A DNA stretch of 64,000 nucleotides, from the NCBI GenBank assembly GCA_035578155.1, contig JAPWDM010000064.1:241501-305500 (forward strand). Reading direction: 5' to 3'. This document shows, one piece after another, positions 47,593 through 61,020 of the stretch; within the stretch, counting starts at the first letter, position 1; each line of letters opens with the position of its first letter. The notes under the pieces were generated by a model, which saw only the letters and a list, made by a program, of their open reading frames with translations, was not told the DNA's origin and did no database searches. The stretch comes from Brachynemurus nebulosus (lineage: Eukaryota; Arthropoda; Insecta; Neuroptera; Myrmeleontidae). A program made the position numbers and the translations under genes.

Positions 47593-48084
47593 ATGATAAT
47601 TGAAAATAAATTGTATCACAACCATTATGAAATGACAAAATGTCATAAGGATTCAAAAACGAAGATTTTTTACAATTATTCCTTAAAAAGGAAGAATAAT
47701 TCAAGAAATAACAATAATGATGTCAGAAATTGTGATAATAATAATGATGTCAGAAATGATCATAAAATGTTTAATTTCAAATCACGACATCACAGAATCA
47801 ATTTAATTTTTGGTAACAATTTCCGTAATCGGAAAATGTATCACAAAAGTGATAAATTTTTTTCAAAACGATTTGTCAGTTATCTGAAAAATGGAAATTT
47901 TTTCAAAGAAAATATAACGACCCCGACAATAATGCATATTCGTAATGATAGAGTTAATTGTCATTTATTCCCTAAATATCCTGTTAAAATAATGGAACGG
48001 GACGAAAATTATTTTAAAATCAAACTAAATAATAATTTGGGTAAAGTTTCCATTAAGCAGCGTGAAGTAGCTTGCGTAAGATAA
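47593..48084 (+). pseudogene. Gypsy pol remnant: integrase C-terminal segment
   Basis: The last 55 or so codons (about 47,920-48,084) contain PVKIMERDENYFKIKL and VSIKQREVACV. This corresponds to the C-terminal tail of Gypsy integrases, where the polyprotein ends. The upstream part of this 163-codon frame is low-complexity, with a 'NNNNDVRN' duplication, and is not recognisable pol. The gag-to-integrase-end junction implies a large internal deletion. Confidence 0.65.
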
Positions 48085-48461
48085 TTTCCATAAAACAATG
48101 ATAATATTCAATTTATTTCTATTTTTCAATGAATTCTTACAGATAAAATTAATTATTTTATTTGGATATTTTTCTGCCGTATGTTTTAATATGTTCTTGA
48201 TTTGGAGATTCTGAACTATAGAAGACATCCGGATCGAAGAGGCAGAAAATTCAAATTGTTCATAAATAAGTATACATATTATTATGTATTGTAATTTTTT
48301 TTTTGATATTGTTTGTATAACAATGACATGTAATTATTTAGCATTGTTATACTGAAAGGTTTTTTCATTTTCAGGGAACAATTTAGTTTGCGTCATGAAA
48401 ATTTTTCCCTTCAGCAGGATTTTTTTTTTTTTTTGAAGTGTGCCAAAAATTGTTCTTTCCG

Positions 48462-48474
48462 CAGGGGGGAGTAA
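48462..48474 (+). other. Polypurine tract of the Gypsy relic
   Basis: GCAGGGGGGAGTAA immediately precedes the 3' LTR start. A G-run purine tract is expected there as the plus-strand primer. Confidence 0.65.
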
Positions 48475-48661
48475 TATACCGGCACATAATTACATAGTTT
48501 GCCGTGCATAAAATTAATTATAAATTAATAATATTAGTATGCTGGGAGAATAATCTTGGTAACAGATAAAAGAGAAAAATACATAATTTTGGATTGAAAA
48601 TCGCATTATTAATTCTCTTACTAAATATTGATAAATACACACACGCACCCATAATCATATA
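48475..48661 (+). repeat. 3' LTR of the Gypsy relic (187 bp)
   Basis: Starts TATACCGGCACATAATTA and ends ATAATCATATA. It matches both ends of the 5' LTR closely, for example 'gtttgccgtgcataaaatta', with scattered substitutions consistent with an old insertion. Confidence 0.8.
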
Positions 48662-48809
48662 CCCCCCTAATGTATTACGGGGTAATAAGTTCAAAATTAC
48701 AAACTTCACTTTTCTCATTTTTGTCTACTTTTTCTGGGAATTGGACCACTGTGCACTGGCTCATTTCTGCATATTTTACAGAGTATTCCTGAAGTATCAT
48801 TCTGTTATA

Positions 48810-50078
48810 TAGGGTATAGGCATGTTGACACAGTTTTTGGTTTTTGGTTATTCTAATTTTTTGTATTACAGCTACTTATATATTTTTTATACTCAATTAT
48901 AACTTGATTGTTAAGCTTCATTTTGACGCTTACAAAGAGCTTCCTACTATTATACTTTTAGGGGGCATGTTTACACAGTAGCTGGGGTAAGTTTAGCATT
49001 TTTCTAAAATTAAAAAAATTAAGGGCAGTAACTGCAAAAAACACAAATAAATATGTGAATCGGTTGTATTAACAAAAAAAAAAAAATAATAATAATAAAA
49101 TATAAAACTTCAAATACTAGAAAGCATAAAATAACGAAAAATTGACAACTAATATACAAATTAGTATGAAATAATGGGCAGGGTCTACACATCGGCTAGA
49201 ATGGCACATTCAAAATTGCTTTCACAGTTCACGCATACAAGAAAAATTGAATCAGTTTCAATAAGCCTACAGTTATCATGTGCCTATCTCTTACACTATA
49301 TGCATTGTATCCAGCCAGTATGCACCAAGTTTAGAATTTCTGGATCGTTTCAAGCAGTATATACAAACACAGTTCTCATCGTCATTTTCATTATCTGATT
49401 CACATGAACCGCCATCTTTTGGTTTTTATGTTTTTATCTTTTCAGAGCAAAACAATTTTCTAGTTCCGTTTTCTTCTTATTCTTGAAAATATCTTTTTTA
49501 TCGTTTCTTCCTGCTTTTACCAGTTATTTTGCTTGACTCTGCTTTCTTAAATGGTCACACATCTTCTGGCGTTGAAAAAAACCTAATACCAGATGTTTCA
49601 GCGATGGGTCTGATGGGACGGAGCACATTCGGAAGACACCGTTGATAAATCAACAAATAAAACACGATTTAAAGAATGTGTAAACATACCCCATGTGCCT
49701 TGTGTAGACTTGTCCCGTCGGCACATTTTCAACAAAACATAACCTACAAATTTTTTAGTCAGATTAGCATTTAACAAACTATCTTAAAATAGCCGTAAAA
49801 GAACGGCTTAACAAGATAATCCTTTATGTAAAGGTCTAATAGTATAATTACTATCCACACTAGCATAGTAGTGTAAAAATTTACTCATTTCAAAGAAATC
49901 ACAAATTCTGCTCTACGTTGTTTGTTACTAATAGCACTGGTTGCAAACTGACGTACTTGCAAATGGCAGTCTCAATTACTTGTTTGGCTTGACAAGTGCT
50001 GCGATCTGATCAACGGTTTGTGAGCTATAAGGATTGTGTAAACTTACCTATGCACTAAACTTACCCCGGTCTATCCTA
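48810..50078 (-). mobile_element. Deleted pogo/jerky-like element P3 with subterminal repeats
   Basis: GGGTATAGGCATG starts at 48,812. The right end reads ...CCGGTCTATCC to 50,076. TA flanks both. Subterminal words like TGTGTAAAC(A/T)TACCCC recur: 48,958-48,975 (inverted), 49,676, 49,710 (diverged) and 50,035. A minus-strand PHD-like remnant lies inside. Architecture matches P1 and P2, but the termini are less well matched, so the exact ends are less certain. Confidence 0.6.
49200..49420 (-). pseudogene. PHD-finger remnant of a pogo/jerky-like transposase (P3)
   Basis: A minus-strand frame reads ENCVCIYC, then WIQC, a stop, CKR, a stop, AHDNC, and VCVNCESNFE. The Cx2C, Cx2C, HxxC, Cx2C order matches the C-terminal PHD fingers of P1 and P2. 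Two in-frame stops and the absence of a catalytic core show it is dead. Confidence 0.62.
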
Positions 50079-50149
50079 CTAATTACGGCAATAAATTAGA
50101 TTAACTGTATCGTGAAAAAATTTTTTTAACCTTTCCTTAACTCAAAATT

Positions 50150-50853
50150 AACCTTAGTTAATTACCGATAGTCCAACTTCAGAACTACTTATTATGACAT
50201 TATTACCCACTGCCAGTGTGTTAATAGTAAAAATAAGTGTATGTAAACTAGTATGTAATTTTAGAGGGTGATTCACCCCCTCTCCAGTGTTGCTCAAACT
50301 GAATTTTGAAATCGATAATTTCATTTCTACATTATTCTAATTGTCTTAAACTATTTTGCAGGAAGAAGAACTTCTTGAACTATCCAAGTAGTACGACTAT
50401 CCAAGTAGTTCGACAGTCACCCCCTAGTTGACTACGCCTAGACTTAATATTAGGACATTGAGCAGAAACAGGTCAATTAGATTTTTTTGACGTAGATTTC
50501 AAATCTGTAAAAAAAATTTTTATATTGTTTATTTTTCACCACCTTTTGCAAAACTAACCCAAAAATTTTAACCCCCAACCAGCCCTGTTGATGTAAATTG
50601 AACAAATTGCATATCAATAGATAGCTCTTTAAAAAAGAGCATTATCGCTAATTTAAACTTTTGCTCTATCTTTTACTGTTTTCGAGATATTTATAAAATT
50701 AAATTTTTACCCCAATTTTTGAAGGGCGATTTCACCCCTTCAAACCGTTTTTCCACCAATAAAAAAAAATACGTGTCTCTTAGTTTTTAGTGTTCTACAA
50801 CATATTTAAGTTTCATTAAAATCGATAGGTCCGGCCTCGGGACCTTTAGTTAG
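50150..50853. mobile_element. Harbinger-like MITE H1, one-ended copy
   Basis: Matches the right part of 41,884-42,730 over most of its length, for example 'gttaaactgaattttgaaatcg'-type phrases and the end 'cgataggtccggcctcggg'. The left end lacks the corresponding inverted terminus, so it is truncated or an ancestral asymmetric form. Confidence 0.7.
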
Positions 50854-51913
50854 CTATTTCGTATTCTATGTAAATAAATGCTCGTTTAATTTGTTCCCCT
50901 AAGATTTTAAATTTCTTTTATATTTTTGTAGGATTTTTGGAAATTTAGAAGATTTTACAATATATTAAGTTCGGTCATTACTTTCTAGATTTTTTAAAAG
51001 CTCTCCATGCTTTTGATCGAAATTATAAACTAATATGTCAATATAGTTCTCAGTTATGAAATCAAAAAAGAATATATCTGTCTATTGTAGCATATTCACT
51101 TTGCCTTTTATGTAATGTTGTCCAATATCTTTATCTTTCTACCTGAATGTCTATTTTAACCGTAACACACAATGTGTACTGATTGTGATCAATTTTCATT
51201 ATTGCAGAGATGAAGCCTTTTGATATTGTTCGTTTTTTCCTTCTATACATTTATTAGATGTACCTACCTATTTAAATTTCAAAGGAATGACATCATTGCA
51301 AACAAAATGAAGAATCAGATAAAATAAATGTTTTTTGTTGAAATGAATGTTGATTTGATTGAATTTTAATCAGCAGTGTTCAAAATTCACGAACTTTTCT
51401 TTGTACGATTTGAATATACTTGATACAATTTGGAATAACATTAACTTAAATGTGGCTGTTGTGCCTCTTTTAATACAATGTATTAATTAATACACCAATT
51501 TACATTTTTAACTCCCGATAAAAAAACGGGTGTTATAAGTTTGTAGCATTTTCTGCTTGTACGTGTACGCGAGTTTGTCTTTATGTGTGAATGTGTGTAT
51601 GTGTGTGCGTGTGTAAAGGGGTGTTCGAGCAATCGTAGGTTCAGATGGCCACACCAATTATATACATTTTGGTTTATCTTAGCCTATGGCCATATTTGCT
51701 GACAGCATTTTACATTTTTGTTTTGTTTTTTCTCTTTTTTACCCATGACGGAACGGAGTAGGTAAATGTGTTCAGGCTAAGATCTATCGCGCGTTCTCTG
51801 TCCTAACCTCGTTATCTCCCAATTTTTGAACAAACAAAAAAACAAATTTGAATCTGTGTTTTCATCACTATGAACCTAAGATTTATGCTTATTACATTTT
51901 TGATGTTGGCTAG

Positions 51914-51914
<1 letters not shown>
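50854..51914. other. No gene; repeat-like patch at 51,510-51,640
   Basis: 'taactcccgataaaaaaacg' followed by a 'gtgtgtatgtgtgtgcgtgt' tract resembles the tail of a dispersed insect repeat. The remainder is AT-rich and unassigned. Confidence 0.45.

Positions 51915-52002
<88 letters not shown>
51915..52002. repeat. (TA)n microsatellite
   Basis: Uninterrupted TA tract. Confidence 0.96.
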
Positions 52003-52004
<2 letters not shown>

Positions 52005-52519
52005 ATATTTTATCTTTCTAACAGTAAAATAACTGGACTCATTACACGTAACAAGATTAAAAATGGCTTTTATCCAAAGTTAATCTTATTGCACTGCCGC
52101 CCACTGTACTTTCGCCGTTGGCGCGGGTTATACTTTAACCTGTGTCAAATTTATTGCATTTTTTCAAGTTGGCATTAGTGCGCGCATATAGGTAGATGAT
52201 TTTGGTGCTAAACTACGTGTATAAATATCACTTGATTGGTTCTGTCAATTCCCATTTTAATTTGACTTTTTTTGTAATCCCGATCAGAATCTGTATAACA
52301 GGTATGCCTAAATTACTGTTTTCTAATATATTTTTCTATTATTGCAATAATGTAATTAATTTTAACATGTAGTTTTTGGTCACCTGTAATTTAAAGGTTA
52401 GATGTGTTAAATCTAAATTTTCTCTTTTAATTTTTATCTTTGACAATGGTTAATTTAATTAAATTTACATTTTTTTATTCAATTTCTTAAATATGACGTT
52501 TTCAAAATTTAAGTTTTGA
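52003..52519. other. No gene recognised
   Basis: AT-rich spacer between two TA microsatellites. Confidence 0.4.
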
Positions 52520-52523
52520 AATA

Positions 52524-52591
<68 letters not shown>
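52520..52591. repeat. (TA)n microsatellite
   Basis: TA tract with one G near its start. Confidence 0.95.
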
Positions 52592-52593
<2 letters not shown>

Positions 52594-52774
52594 GTGTGAC
52601 TTTTTCGGGAGTTGCCATTTTGATTACAGCCAAACCGTTGATTTAATCGAAAAATTGTTCAAATAAGAGTTGTAGATATCGACGGGGGCAACCTTATAGC
52701 TCCTATGGTTTTCGTGTTATGATACAAACTTTTAGTTTATTAAATGGAAACGTATGTTTAAAAGTTTTATATAC

Positions 52775-52776
<2 letters not shown>

Positions 52777-52810
<34 letters not shown>

Positions 52811-52827
52811 TATATATATATATATAT
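52777..52827. repeat. (TA)n microsatellite abutting the palindrome
   Basis: TA tract with a 'gac' interruption; the left palindrome arm begins at its right edge. Confidence 0.9.
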
Positions 52828-53159
52828 AAAAAGACTATTTTCGCTAAAAAAGCCGGAATAGAAATCAATGATATATTTATGGTTTATTCCTACATTGCTT
52901 TTTATTACTTCAGTAGTTCCAAATATAAATTTATAAACAAATTAGACAATTAATGCAAAATTTTAAGGAAACATACTATTAGAACGTTAGTTTTTTCACA
53001 CCTACATTACACTCCCATATGTTTTGTTCATTTTATCGTTCATAGTTTCTTATTTGTCGACTTATTTTTATTTGGCTTATTTTTACATTTTAAAATTAAT
53101 TCTAGGGAAAGTGGAAAAGTGAAAATATAATTTTATATTATAGCTCTTTGTCTAACTTA

Positions 53160-53390
53160 CAGTTACTCAAAAAAGTATTGACTCACTTGTGTTTTTCGGT
53201 TTGAATTTGAATTAATTTTTGTTTTCTATTATGTGGTTTATGATATTATTTTGAATGTAACGTATTTTGAAGCACATTAAATTATGTTTGTATGCATGAT
53301 TGATTTTTGTTATTTACTTCGATTAAAGTCTACAAAAATGTATTAAGTTTCCAAAAAAGACGAGTGAATCAATACTTTTGTGAGTAACTG
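53160..53390. mobile_element. 231-bp Tc1/mariner-type MITE, left-arm copy
   Basis: CAGTTACTCAAAAAAGTATT starts at 53,160. The inverse (aatacttttgtgagtaactg) ends at 53,390, flanked by TA on both sides. Non-coding. Confidence 0.9.
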
Positions 53391-53864
53391 TATTTGGCTT
53401 CAAGATTACTTTCCAAAATATTTTATTAATTTTCTCCAAAATACATTTATATTCAAAAGCGTAATTTCATAGCTTGCGCACATGTATATATTCCTATAGA
53501 AAACTACAAATTAGCTTCTATTAGTGGACGTCAAAAACATTCATGAAATTACACATATATAATTATCCAGATAAAGATATACCTTTTGTCGAATTTTCGA
53601 GCAATATTAGCATAAGGTATTGTAGATTAGTTGAATGGCGTAAACTGAAAACACTGACATAATTTTGTATGTCTAGAAAAAGTGCAAATGATTTGAAATT
53701 AATTAATAAACATATTTCTATTTAAATTGTTCCATGAAAGGGTCAAGTTTTATTTTATATATTTATCCATTTATTATGTAAGACCAAATAATGAAAGATG
53801 TTACAGGCGTAGCCGTGGCAATTGGTAGGATAATTTATGTACGTAAACGGCGTTTTAATGATAC

Positions 53865-55055
53865 TGATAAAAAACGCCGTGAGCAGCGGAGCCCCATCAC
53901 GGAAGTCGAATTTTTCCTTTCATCTTCGGTATCTTTAAGATATCTAAATGTGATTGAAAGGCTACAAGCGAATTGTCATTTTGGTGGTTTTAAAAATGAT
54001 GATGAGTGTCCGGCTGATCGGCGCTTTAAAAAAAGGGGTTTTAAGGGCTGAATCTCAGTAAATTTCAATTTTATGCCGATAGCAGTCACAAGGAAAAAAA
54101 ACACCGACACAATTCGTACGAGGGCATTCCGACCCATGCTTACCTGCCAATTGCCTTTGTGTTTTATTTTTAAATATTAAAAAAGGACTTTAAATAGCGA
54201 ATTGGAAGGCCTTTATGAAGATATTTTTCCTTCACAAAAAAAATTCAAAATTTCTATTTTATAAATAAAATACAAATTGACATCAATAACATTTCTTAAA
54301 TTACTTACATAATTATATGTATTGTATTTGTTATAAAAGTAAGTTTTTTTTTTTAAATTTTTAAATTTACTATACGCCTACTTGTATTCGTATAAAGCAT
54401 TTTAAGCACATTTAACAATACTATTGAATTCCCAAGTAAAAATGGCAGTAGTGGAGGGAAAAGTAATGCAGAATCCCTATAAGTAGGAGTAAGGGTTAAA
54501 AGTTGAAACCTCCAAAAAGTAGTGACTTAACCTATCACTTAACCTATACACAAAATTTCAAACCTCTAGGTTTATTTGGGGAGATTTTGACCGGAAGGAA
54601 ACTGTTAAAAAACAAGAAAAATCATGTTCTTTTTGGTATAAAAATGGTGGTGGTAAGGGTTAAAAGTCGAGACCACCAAAAGGCACCCCCTTGATACCAA
54701 CTCAATCCGGATACATAATTTCAGCCCTCTAGGTTTATTTGGGTGACCTGTGCGAGTGGTACAAATTTTTAAAAAAGGTTGAAAAAACATTAAATTGGAG
54801 TTTAAAAATGGTGGGGGTGGGGTAAAATATTAAAACCTCCAAAAAGCACAACCTAGGTACGAACTTCATCAACATACCAAATTTTAACCTTCTAAGTTAA
54901 TTCTAGGGTGCTGTGGGCGTGTTAGATCAAGCTAAAATACTTTTTTCTCCCCCTACTCCCTCCAAATCATCCTAGGAAACTGAATTTTGGATATGTTGTA
55001 GATAAATGACCGAAACATTATTTTCAACCAGTTTAGAAAAGTTCTGTTGTTTTGT
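53865..55055 (-). repeat. Dispersed repeat family R1, copy B (left palindrome arm)
   Basis: Reverse complement of copy C and homologous to copy A at 3,870-5,190. It starts with the CCGTGAGCAGCGGAGCCCCA hairpin end. It lacks the fourth internal tandem unit present near 4,490-4,560 of copy A. Small open frames here have no recognised domain and differ from copy A, so are not genes. Confidence 0.8.
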
Positions 55056-55157
55056 TGCCCCCCACCACCCCCGCAAAGTTTGGGTCGGATCCAAATTTTG
55101 CCCAAAATTTGACCCCACCTTGATAGTATTGATGTGCATCGGAAATGAGTCCCACTA

Positions 55158-56095
<938 letters not shown>

Positions 56096-56196
56096 AGTGG
56101 GACTCATTTCCGATGCACATCAATACTATCAAGGTGGGGTCAAATTTTGGGCAAAATTTGGATCCGACCCAAACTTTGCGGGGGTGGTGGGGGGCA

Positions 56197-57387
56197 ACAA
56201 AACAACAGAACTTTTCTAAACTGGTTGAAAATAATGTTTCGGTCATTTATCTACAACATATCCAAAATTCAGTTTCCTAGGATGATTTGGAGGGAGTAGG
56301 GGGAGAAAAAAGTATTTTAGCTTGATCTAACACGCCCACAGCACCCTAGAATTAACTTAGAAGGTTAAAATTTGGTATGTTGATGAAGTTCGTACCTAGG
56401 TTGTGCTTTTTGGAGGTTTTAATATTTTACCCCACCCCCACCATTTTTAAACTCCAATTTAATGTTTTTTCAACCTTTTTTAAAAATTTGTACCACTCGC
56501 ACAGGTCACCCAAATAAACCTAGAGGGCTGAAATTATGTATCCGGATTGAGTTGGTATCAAGGGGGTGCCTTTTGGTGGTCTCGACTTTTAACCCTTACC
56601 ACCACCATTTTTATACCAAAAAGAACATGATTTTTCTTGTTTTTTAACAGTTTCCTTCCGGTCAAAATCTCCCCAAATAAACCTAGAGGTTTGAAATTTT
56701 GTGTATAGGTTAAGTGATAGGTTAAGTCACTACTTTTTGGAGGTTTCAACTTTTAACCCTTACTCCTACTTATAGGGATTCTGCATTACTTTTCCCTCCA
56801 CTACTGCCATTTTTACTTGGGAATTCAATAGTATTGTTAAATGTGCTTAAAATGCTTTATACGAATACAAGTAGGCGTATAGTAAATTTAAAAATTTAAA
56901 AAAAAAAACTTACTTTTATAACAAATACAATACATATAATTATGTAAGTAATTTAAGAAATGTTATTGATGTCAATTTGTATTTTATTTATAAAATAGAA
57001 ATTTTGAATTTTTTTTGTGAAGGAAAAATATCTTCATAAAGGCCTTCCAATTCGCTATTTAAAGTCCTTTTTTAATATTTAAAAATAAAACACAAAGGCA
57101 ATTGGCAGGTAAGCATGGGTCGGAATGCCCTCGTACGAATTGTGTCGGTGTTTTTTTTCCTTGTGACTGCTATCGGCATAAAATTGAAATTTACTGAGAT
57201 TCAGCCCTTAAAACCCCTTTTTTTAAAGCGCCGATCAGCCGGACACTCATCATCATTTTTAAAACCACCAAAATGACAATTCGCTTGTAGCCTTTCAATC
57301 ACATTTAGATATCTTAAAGATACCGAAGATGAAAGGAAAAATTCGACTTCCGTGATGGGGCTCCGCTGCTCACGGCGTTTTTTATCA
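56197..57387 (+). repeat. Dispersed repeat family R1, copy C (right palindrome arm)
   Basis: Same orientation as copy A. It shares blocks such as 'gaaaataatgtttcggtca', 'taataaacctagaggg'-type units, 'ggtaagcatgggt(a/c)ggaatg' and the terminal hairpin. Outside it, towards the axis, lies a 'gtgggactcatttccgatgc' segment and a (TA)n tract not seen in copy A. Confidence 0.8.
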
Positions 57388-57861
57388 GTATCATTAAAAC
57401 GCCGTTTACGTACATAAATTATCCTACCAATTGCCACGGCTACGCCTGTAACATCTTTCATTATTTGGTCTTACATAATAAATGGATAAATATATAAAAT
57501 AAAACTTGACCCTTTCATGGAACAATTTAAATAGAAATATGTTTATTAATTAATTTCAAATCATTTGCACTTTTTCTAGACATACAAAATTATGTCAGTG
57601 TTTTCAGTTTACGCCATTCAACTAATCTACAATACCTTATGCTAATATTGCTCGAAAATTCGACAAAAGGTATATCTTTATCTGGATAATTATATATGTG
57701 TAATTTCATGAATGTTTTTGACGTCCACTAATAGAAGCTAATTTGTAGTTTTCTATAGGAATATATACATGTGCGCAAGCTATGAAATTACGCTTTTGAA
57801 TATAAATGTATTTTGGAGAAAATTAATAAAATATTTTGGAAAGTAATCTTGAAGCCAAATA

Positions 57862-58092
57862 CAGTTACTCACAAAAGTATTGATTCACTCGTCTTTTTTG
57901 GAAACTTAATACATTTTTGTAGACTTTAATCGAAGTAAATAACAAAAATCAATCATGCATACAAACATAATTTAATGTGCTTCAAAATACGTTACATTCA
58001 AAATAATATCATAAACCACATAATAGAAAACAAAAATTAATTCAAATTCAAACCGAAAAACACAAGTGAGTCAATACTTTTTTGAGTAACTG
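57862..58092. mobile_element. 231-bp Tc1/mariner-type MITE, right-arm copy
   Basis: Exact mirror of the left-arm copy with the same TA flanks, so it was duplicated together with its flanks, not inserted independently. Confidence 0.9.
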
Positions 58093-58424
58093 TAAGTTAG
58101 ACAAAGAGCTATAATATAAAATTATATTTTCACTTTTCCACTTTCCCTAGAATTAATTTTAAAATGTAAAAATAAGCCAAATAAAAATAAGTCGACAAAT
58201 AAGAAACTATGAACGATAAAATGAACAAAACATATGGGAGTGTAATGTAGGTGTGAAAAAACTAACGTTCTAATAGTATGTTTCCTTAAAATTTTGCATT
58301 AATTGTCTAATTTGTTTATAAATTTATATTTGGAACTACTGAAGTAATAAAAAGCAATGTAGGAATAAACCATAAATATATCATTGATTTCTATTCCGGC
58401 TTTTTTAGCGAAAATAGTCTTTTT

Positions 58425-59420
58425 TATTTTCGAATCCAAACTGTCAAATAATAAAATCTATTTTAACCGTAAATTAATCTAGAGCTTAATAGGTGATTAA
58501 GTTTTCACTTTATAAAAGTTTTTAAAGTAGAATGTTTTCCATTTTTATTGTATACATATTTATAGGCATTTTAACAGCGTATCTCAGCAAATAATATTAA
58601 GAATATTTTCAAAAAAAAAAAAAAATTAACAAGATCATTCTATTTGCAAGGAAAAATTATCAACGAGTATTTATATTCATTATGTTTTCGAATCCAATAT
58701 GTATAATACACTTAAAATATTTTAGGTTATATCTCAAGAATCATCGATTGAAATTTAAGTGGAATGTTTTCTATAGATAGCAGCATTGCTTTATGATAAT
58801 AATTTCCAGTCAGATGAATCTGTCTTTTTCATTCCATATAAACTGTAATTGTGTTCTCCTTATGAACTGAACGTCAAAGAAATTTAATTCCTAATATGGT
58901 GGAATTACATAAGGAATTCTTTGAAAACAAAATTAAAATTTGTTCTCTCAAGAGAGAGAAGTAACATAATATTTACACCAAATGTATAGAGATATAATCG
59001 TATACTTTATGTATGAATGTGAATTTAAACTCTGTTTCTCCGATTGTGAGTCTTTTGAAAATTAGAAGTCAAAATACATATTTGATAATTATAAATCATA
59101 TTGATTGTAAGTTGTATATACACGACAACGTAAATGAGTGTTAGAATGTGTAATTACTTTTATTAACGCCGTTTATTTCTTGATTTTGTGTTGAATAAAA
59201 AGATGAAAACAAATAACTTTGGTGTTAAATATAGATATATACTTATATATTGTTTGGCTCATTTAACTTAAAAAAATTTACAATTTTGATATTACAATAT
59301 TTGAAATTCTTCCGCTCCTCTTAGTACACTGGAAATCTCTCCGCTCCCCTTGTTGGAAAAATTCCCTCTTCTCTGTTAACGCGTGACTTAATGTATGGAA
59401 GTCACTTAATTCTGTATTTT
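58425..59420. other. No gene recognised
   Basis: AT-rich single-copy-looking sequence right of the palindrome; 'ttttcgaatccaa' appears near 58,427 and 58,685. No coding region. Confidence 0.45.
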
Positions 59421-59424
59421 TAAC

Positions 59425-59625
59425 TTCCCATTGAAAGTTACTGTAATGGGTCCGATTTTGAAAAACGCTAATTTAGATATATCTACACGTTTCAAGGTCA
59501 CTAGAATCCGAATCCATCGTTTTTAAAGTGTTTTCGTTGTGTGCGTTCATTCATTCGTGAGTTTTCATTGGCGTTGCACATCTCCAGAACAAATGATGAT
59601 ATTGACTCCGGACCAATTAGACCGG
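59425..59625 (-). repeat. Diverged inverted copy of the 29.9-30.2 kb repeat
   Basis: Contains 'acttcccattgaaagtta', 'atgggtccgattt', 'caaggtcactagaatccg' and 'tgtgcgttcattcattcgtg', which are the reverse complements of phrases at 29,900-30,190. It has a single unit and no 123-bp duplication. Confidence 0.75.
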
Positions 59626-60308
59626 GAAGCAGAACACATTTTATTTAAATTGTTAACTTATTATAAATTTTGTTATATTTAACGACTTGTGTGTTTACAA
59701 GATTAAATACGCAGGTACATATTATTTTAAACTAAAAATTCGTGACTCACGTAAATATAGGCATGACAAATTTTAAGATCACTTAGGGAGTGGTGGGTCT
59801 CTCTCGGATTCCCTTACGTACTAGCTGGCCGTTCCTATCTCTGACTCTCCACGAAAATCAAAACTAAAGAAAAGATGGAATTACAAAATTTAACTTGAAG
59901 ACACCGAAGATTACGCCACGTACGCAGCTTCAACTACTAATATCACCCGGTGCGACCGTTAATGCATTAGTGTGAGGATCGGTACGGCTTCCCGGAACGA
60001 TAATTAAGAAATTATATTGCATACTTGACATAAGAGCTAAAACGTGACAAACTGACCAAAACACGTATTACATTTCCTTTGTCAAAATTTATCCACTTAA
60101 CTTTAATTGTGTTCAGAAATTATTGCCTACTTGAATGTTTGGGTATAAGTCAAGTAGTGCAATATAATTATATGACATCCACTTAGCCCGCAAGATGACC
60201 GTCTCGGTCTGACCGGTCCTTTGACATTACGTGACGTCAATCACACTACATTAATGTAGACGCTATTTCAGCATTTCAGCCTCCCAGTTTGCATTATATA
60301 CACCCGTC
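59626..60308. other. No gene recognised
   Basis: Slightly less AT-rich in places; no supportable coding sequence. Confidence 0.4.
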
Positions 60309-61020
60309 TTACAAGTAAAGGGCCCGAGGCCGGACCTATCGATTTTGATGAAACTTAGATATGTTGTAGAACACTAAAAAATAAGCGACACGTATTTTTT
60401 TTATCGGCGGAAAAACGGTTTGAAGGGGTGAAATCGCCCTCCAAAAATTGGGGTAAAAATTTAATTTTTCAAATATCTCGAAAACGGTTAGAGATAGAGC
60501 AAAAGTTTAAATTGGCGATATTGTTCTTTTTTAAAGAGCTATCTATTGATATTAAATTTGTTCAAATTACATCAACAGGGGTGGTTTAGGGTTAAAATTT
60601 AGGGGTTGATTTTTGCAAAAAGGGGGTGATAATTAGATAATATAAAAATTTTGTTTACAGATTTGAAATCCACGTCAAAAAATCTAATTGACCTGTTTTT
60701 GCTCAATGTCCTAATATTAAGTCTAGGGGTAGTTAACAAGGGGCTGACTGTGTCGAATAGTCGTACTACTTGGGTAGTTCAAGAAGTTTTTCTTCATGGA
60801 AAATAGTTTAAGACATTTAGAATAACATAGAAATGAAATTTTCGATTTCAAAATTCAGTTCGAGCAACATTGGAGAGGGGGAGAGTCACCCTCTTAAATT
60901 ACATACTAGTTAATATACACTCATTTTTAATATTAACACACTGACAGTGGGTAATAATCTCAGAAATAAGTGGTTCTGAATTTGGACTGTCGTATGTAAG
61001 GTTGTATAAGGTTTGTTATA
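60309..61020. mobile_element. Harbinger-like MITE H1, one-ended copy, inverted
   Basis: Begins TTA then CAAGTAAAGGGCCCGAG at 60,312 and matches the reverse complement of the right part of 41,884-42,730. It ends near 'cgtatgtaaggttgtataag' without a matching inverted terminus. Confidence 0.72.

Larger units (their letters stand above)
41088..48665 (+). mobile_element. Ty3/Gypsy retrotransposon relic with nested insertions
   Basis: Related direct terminal repeats lie at 41,092 and 48,475, each beginning T(G/A)TACCG(A/G)CACATAATTA and ending near CATAATCATATA. CCCC flanks both sides (41,088-41,091 and 48,662-48,665), a possible 4-bp target duplication in low-complexity sequence. A primer-binding site follows the 5' repeat and a purine tract precedes the 3' repeat. 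Between them are a broken gag-like frame and the very end of an integrase-like frame. The protease, reverse transcriptase, RNase H and most of the integrase are deleted. A pogo-like transposon and a MITE are inserted in it. Confidence 0.8.

Noticed and set aside
53791..54051. 86-codon frame present identically in both palindrome arms (also 57,201-57,461)
   Set aside because: Identity comes from the palindrome. It overlaps the R1 repeat end, and copy A at 3.9-5.2 kb does not preserve the frame.
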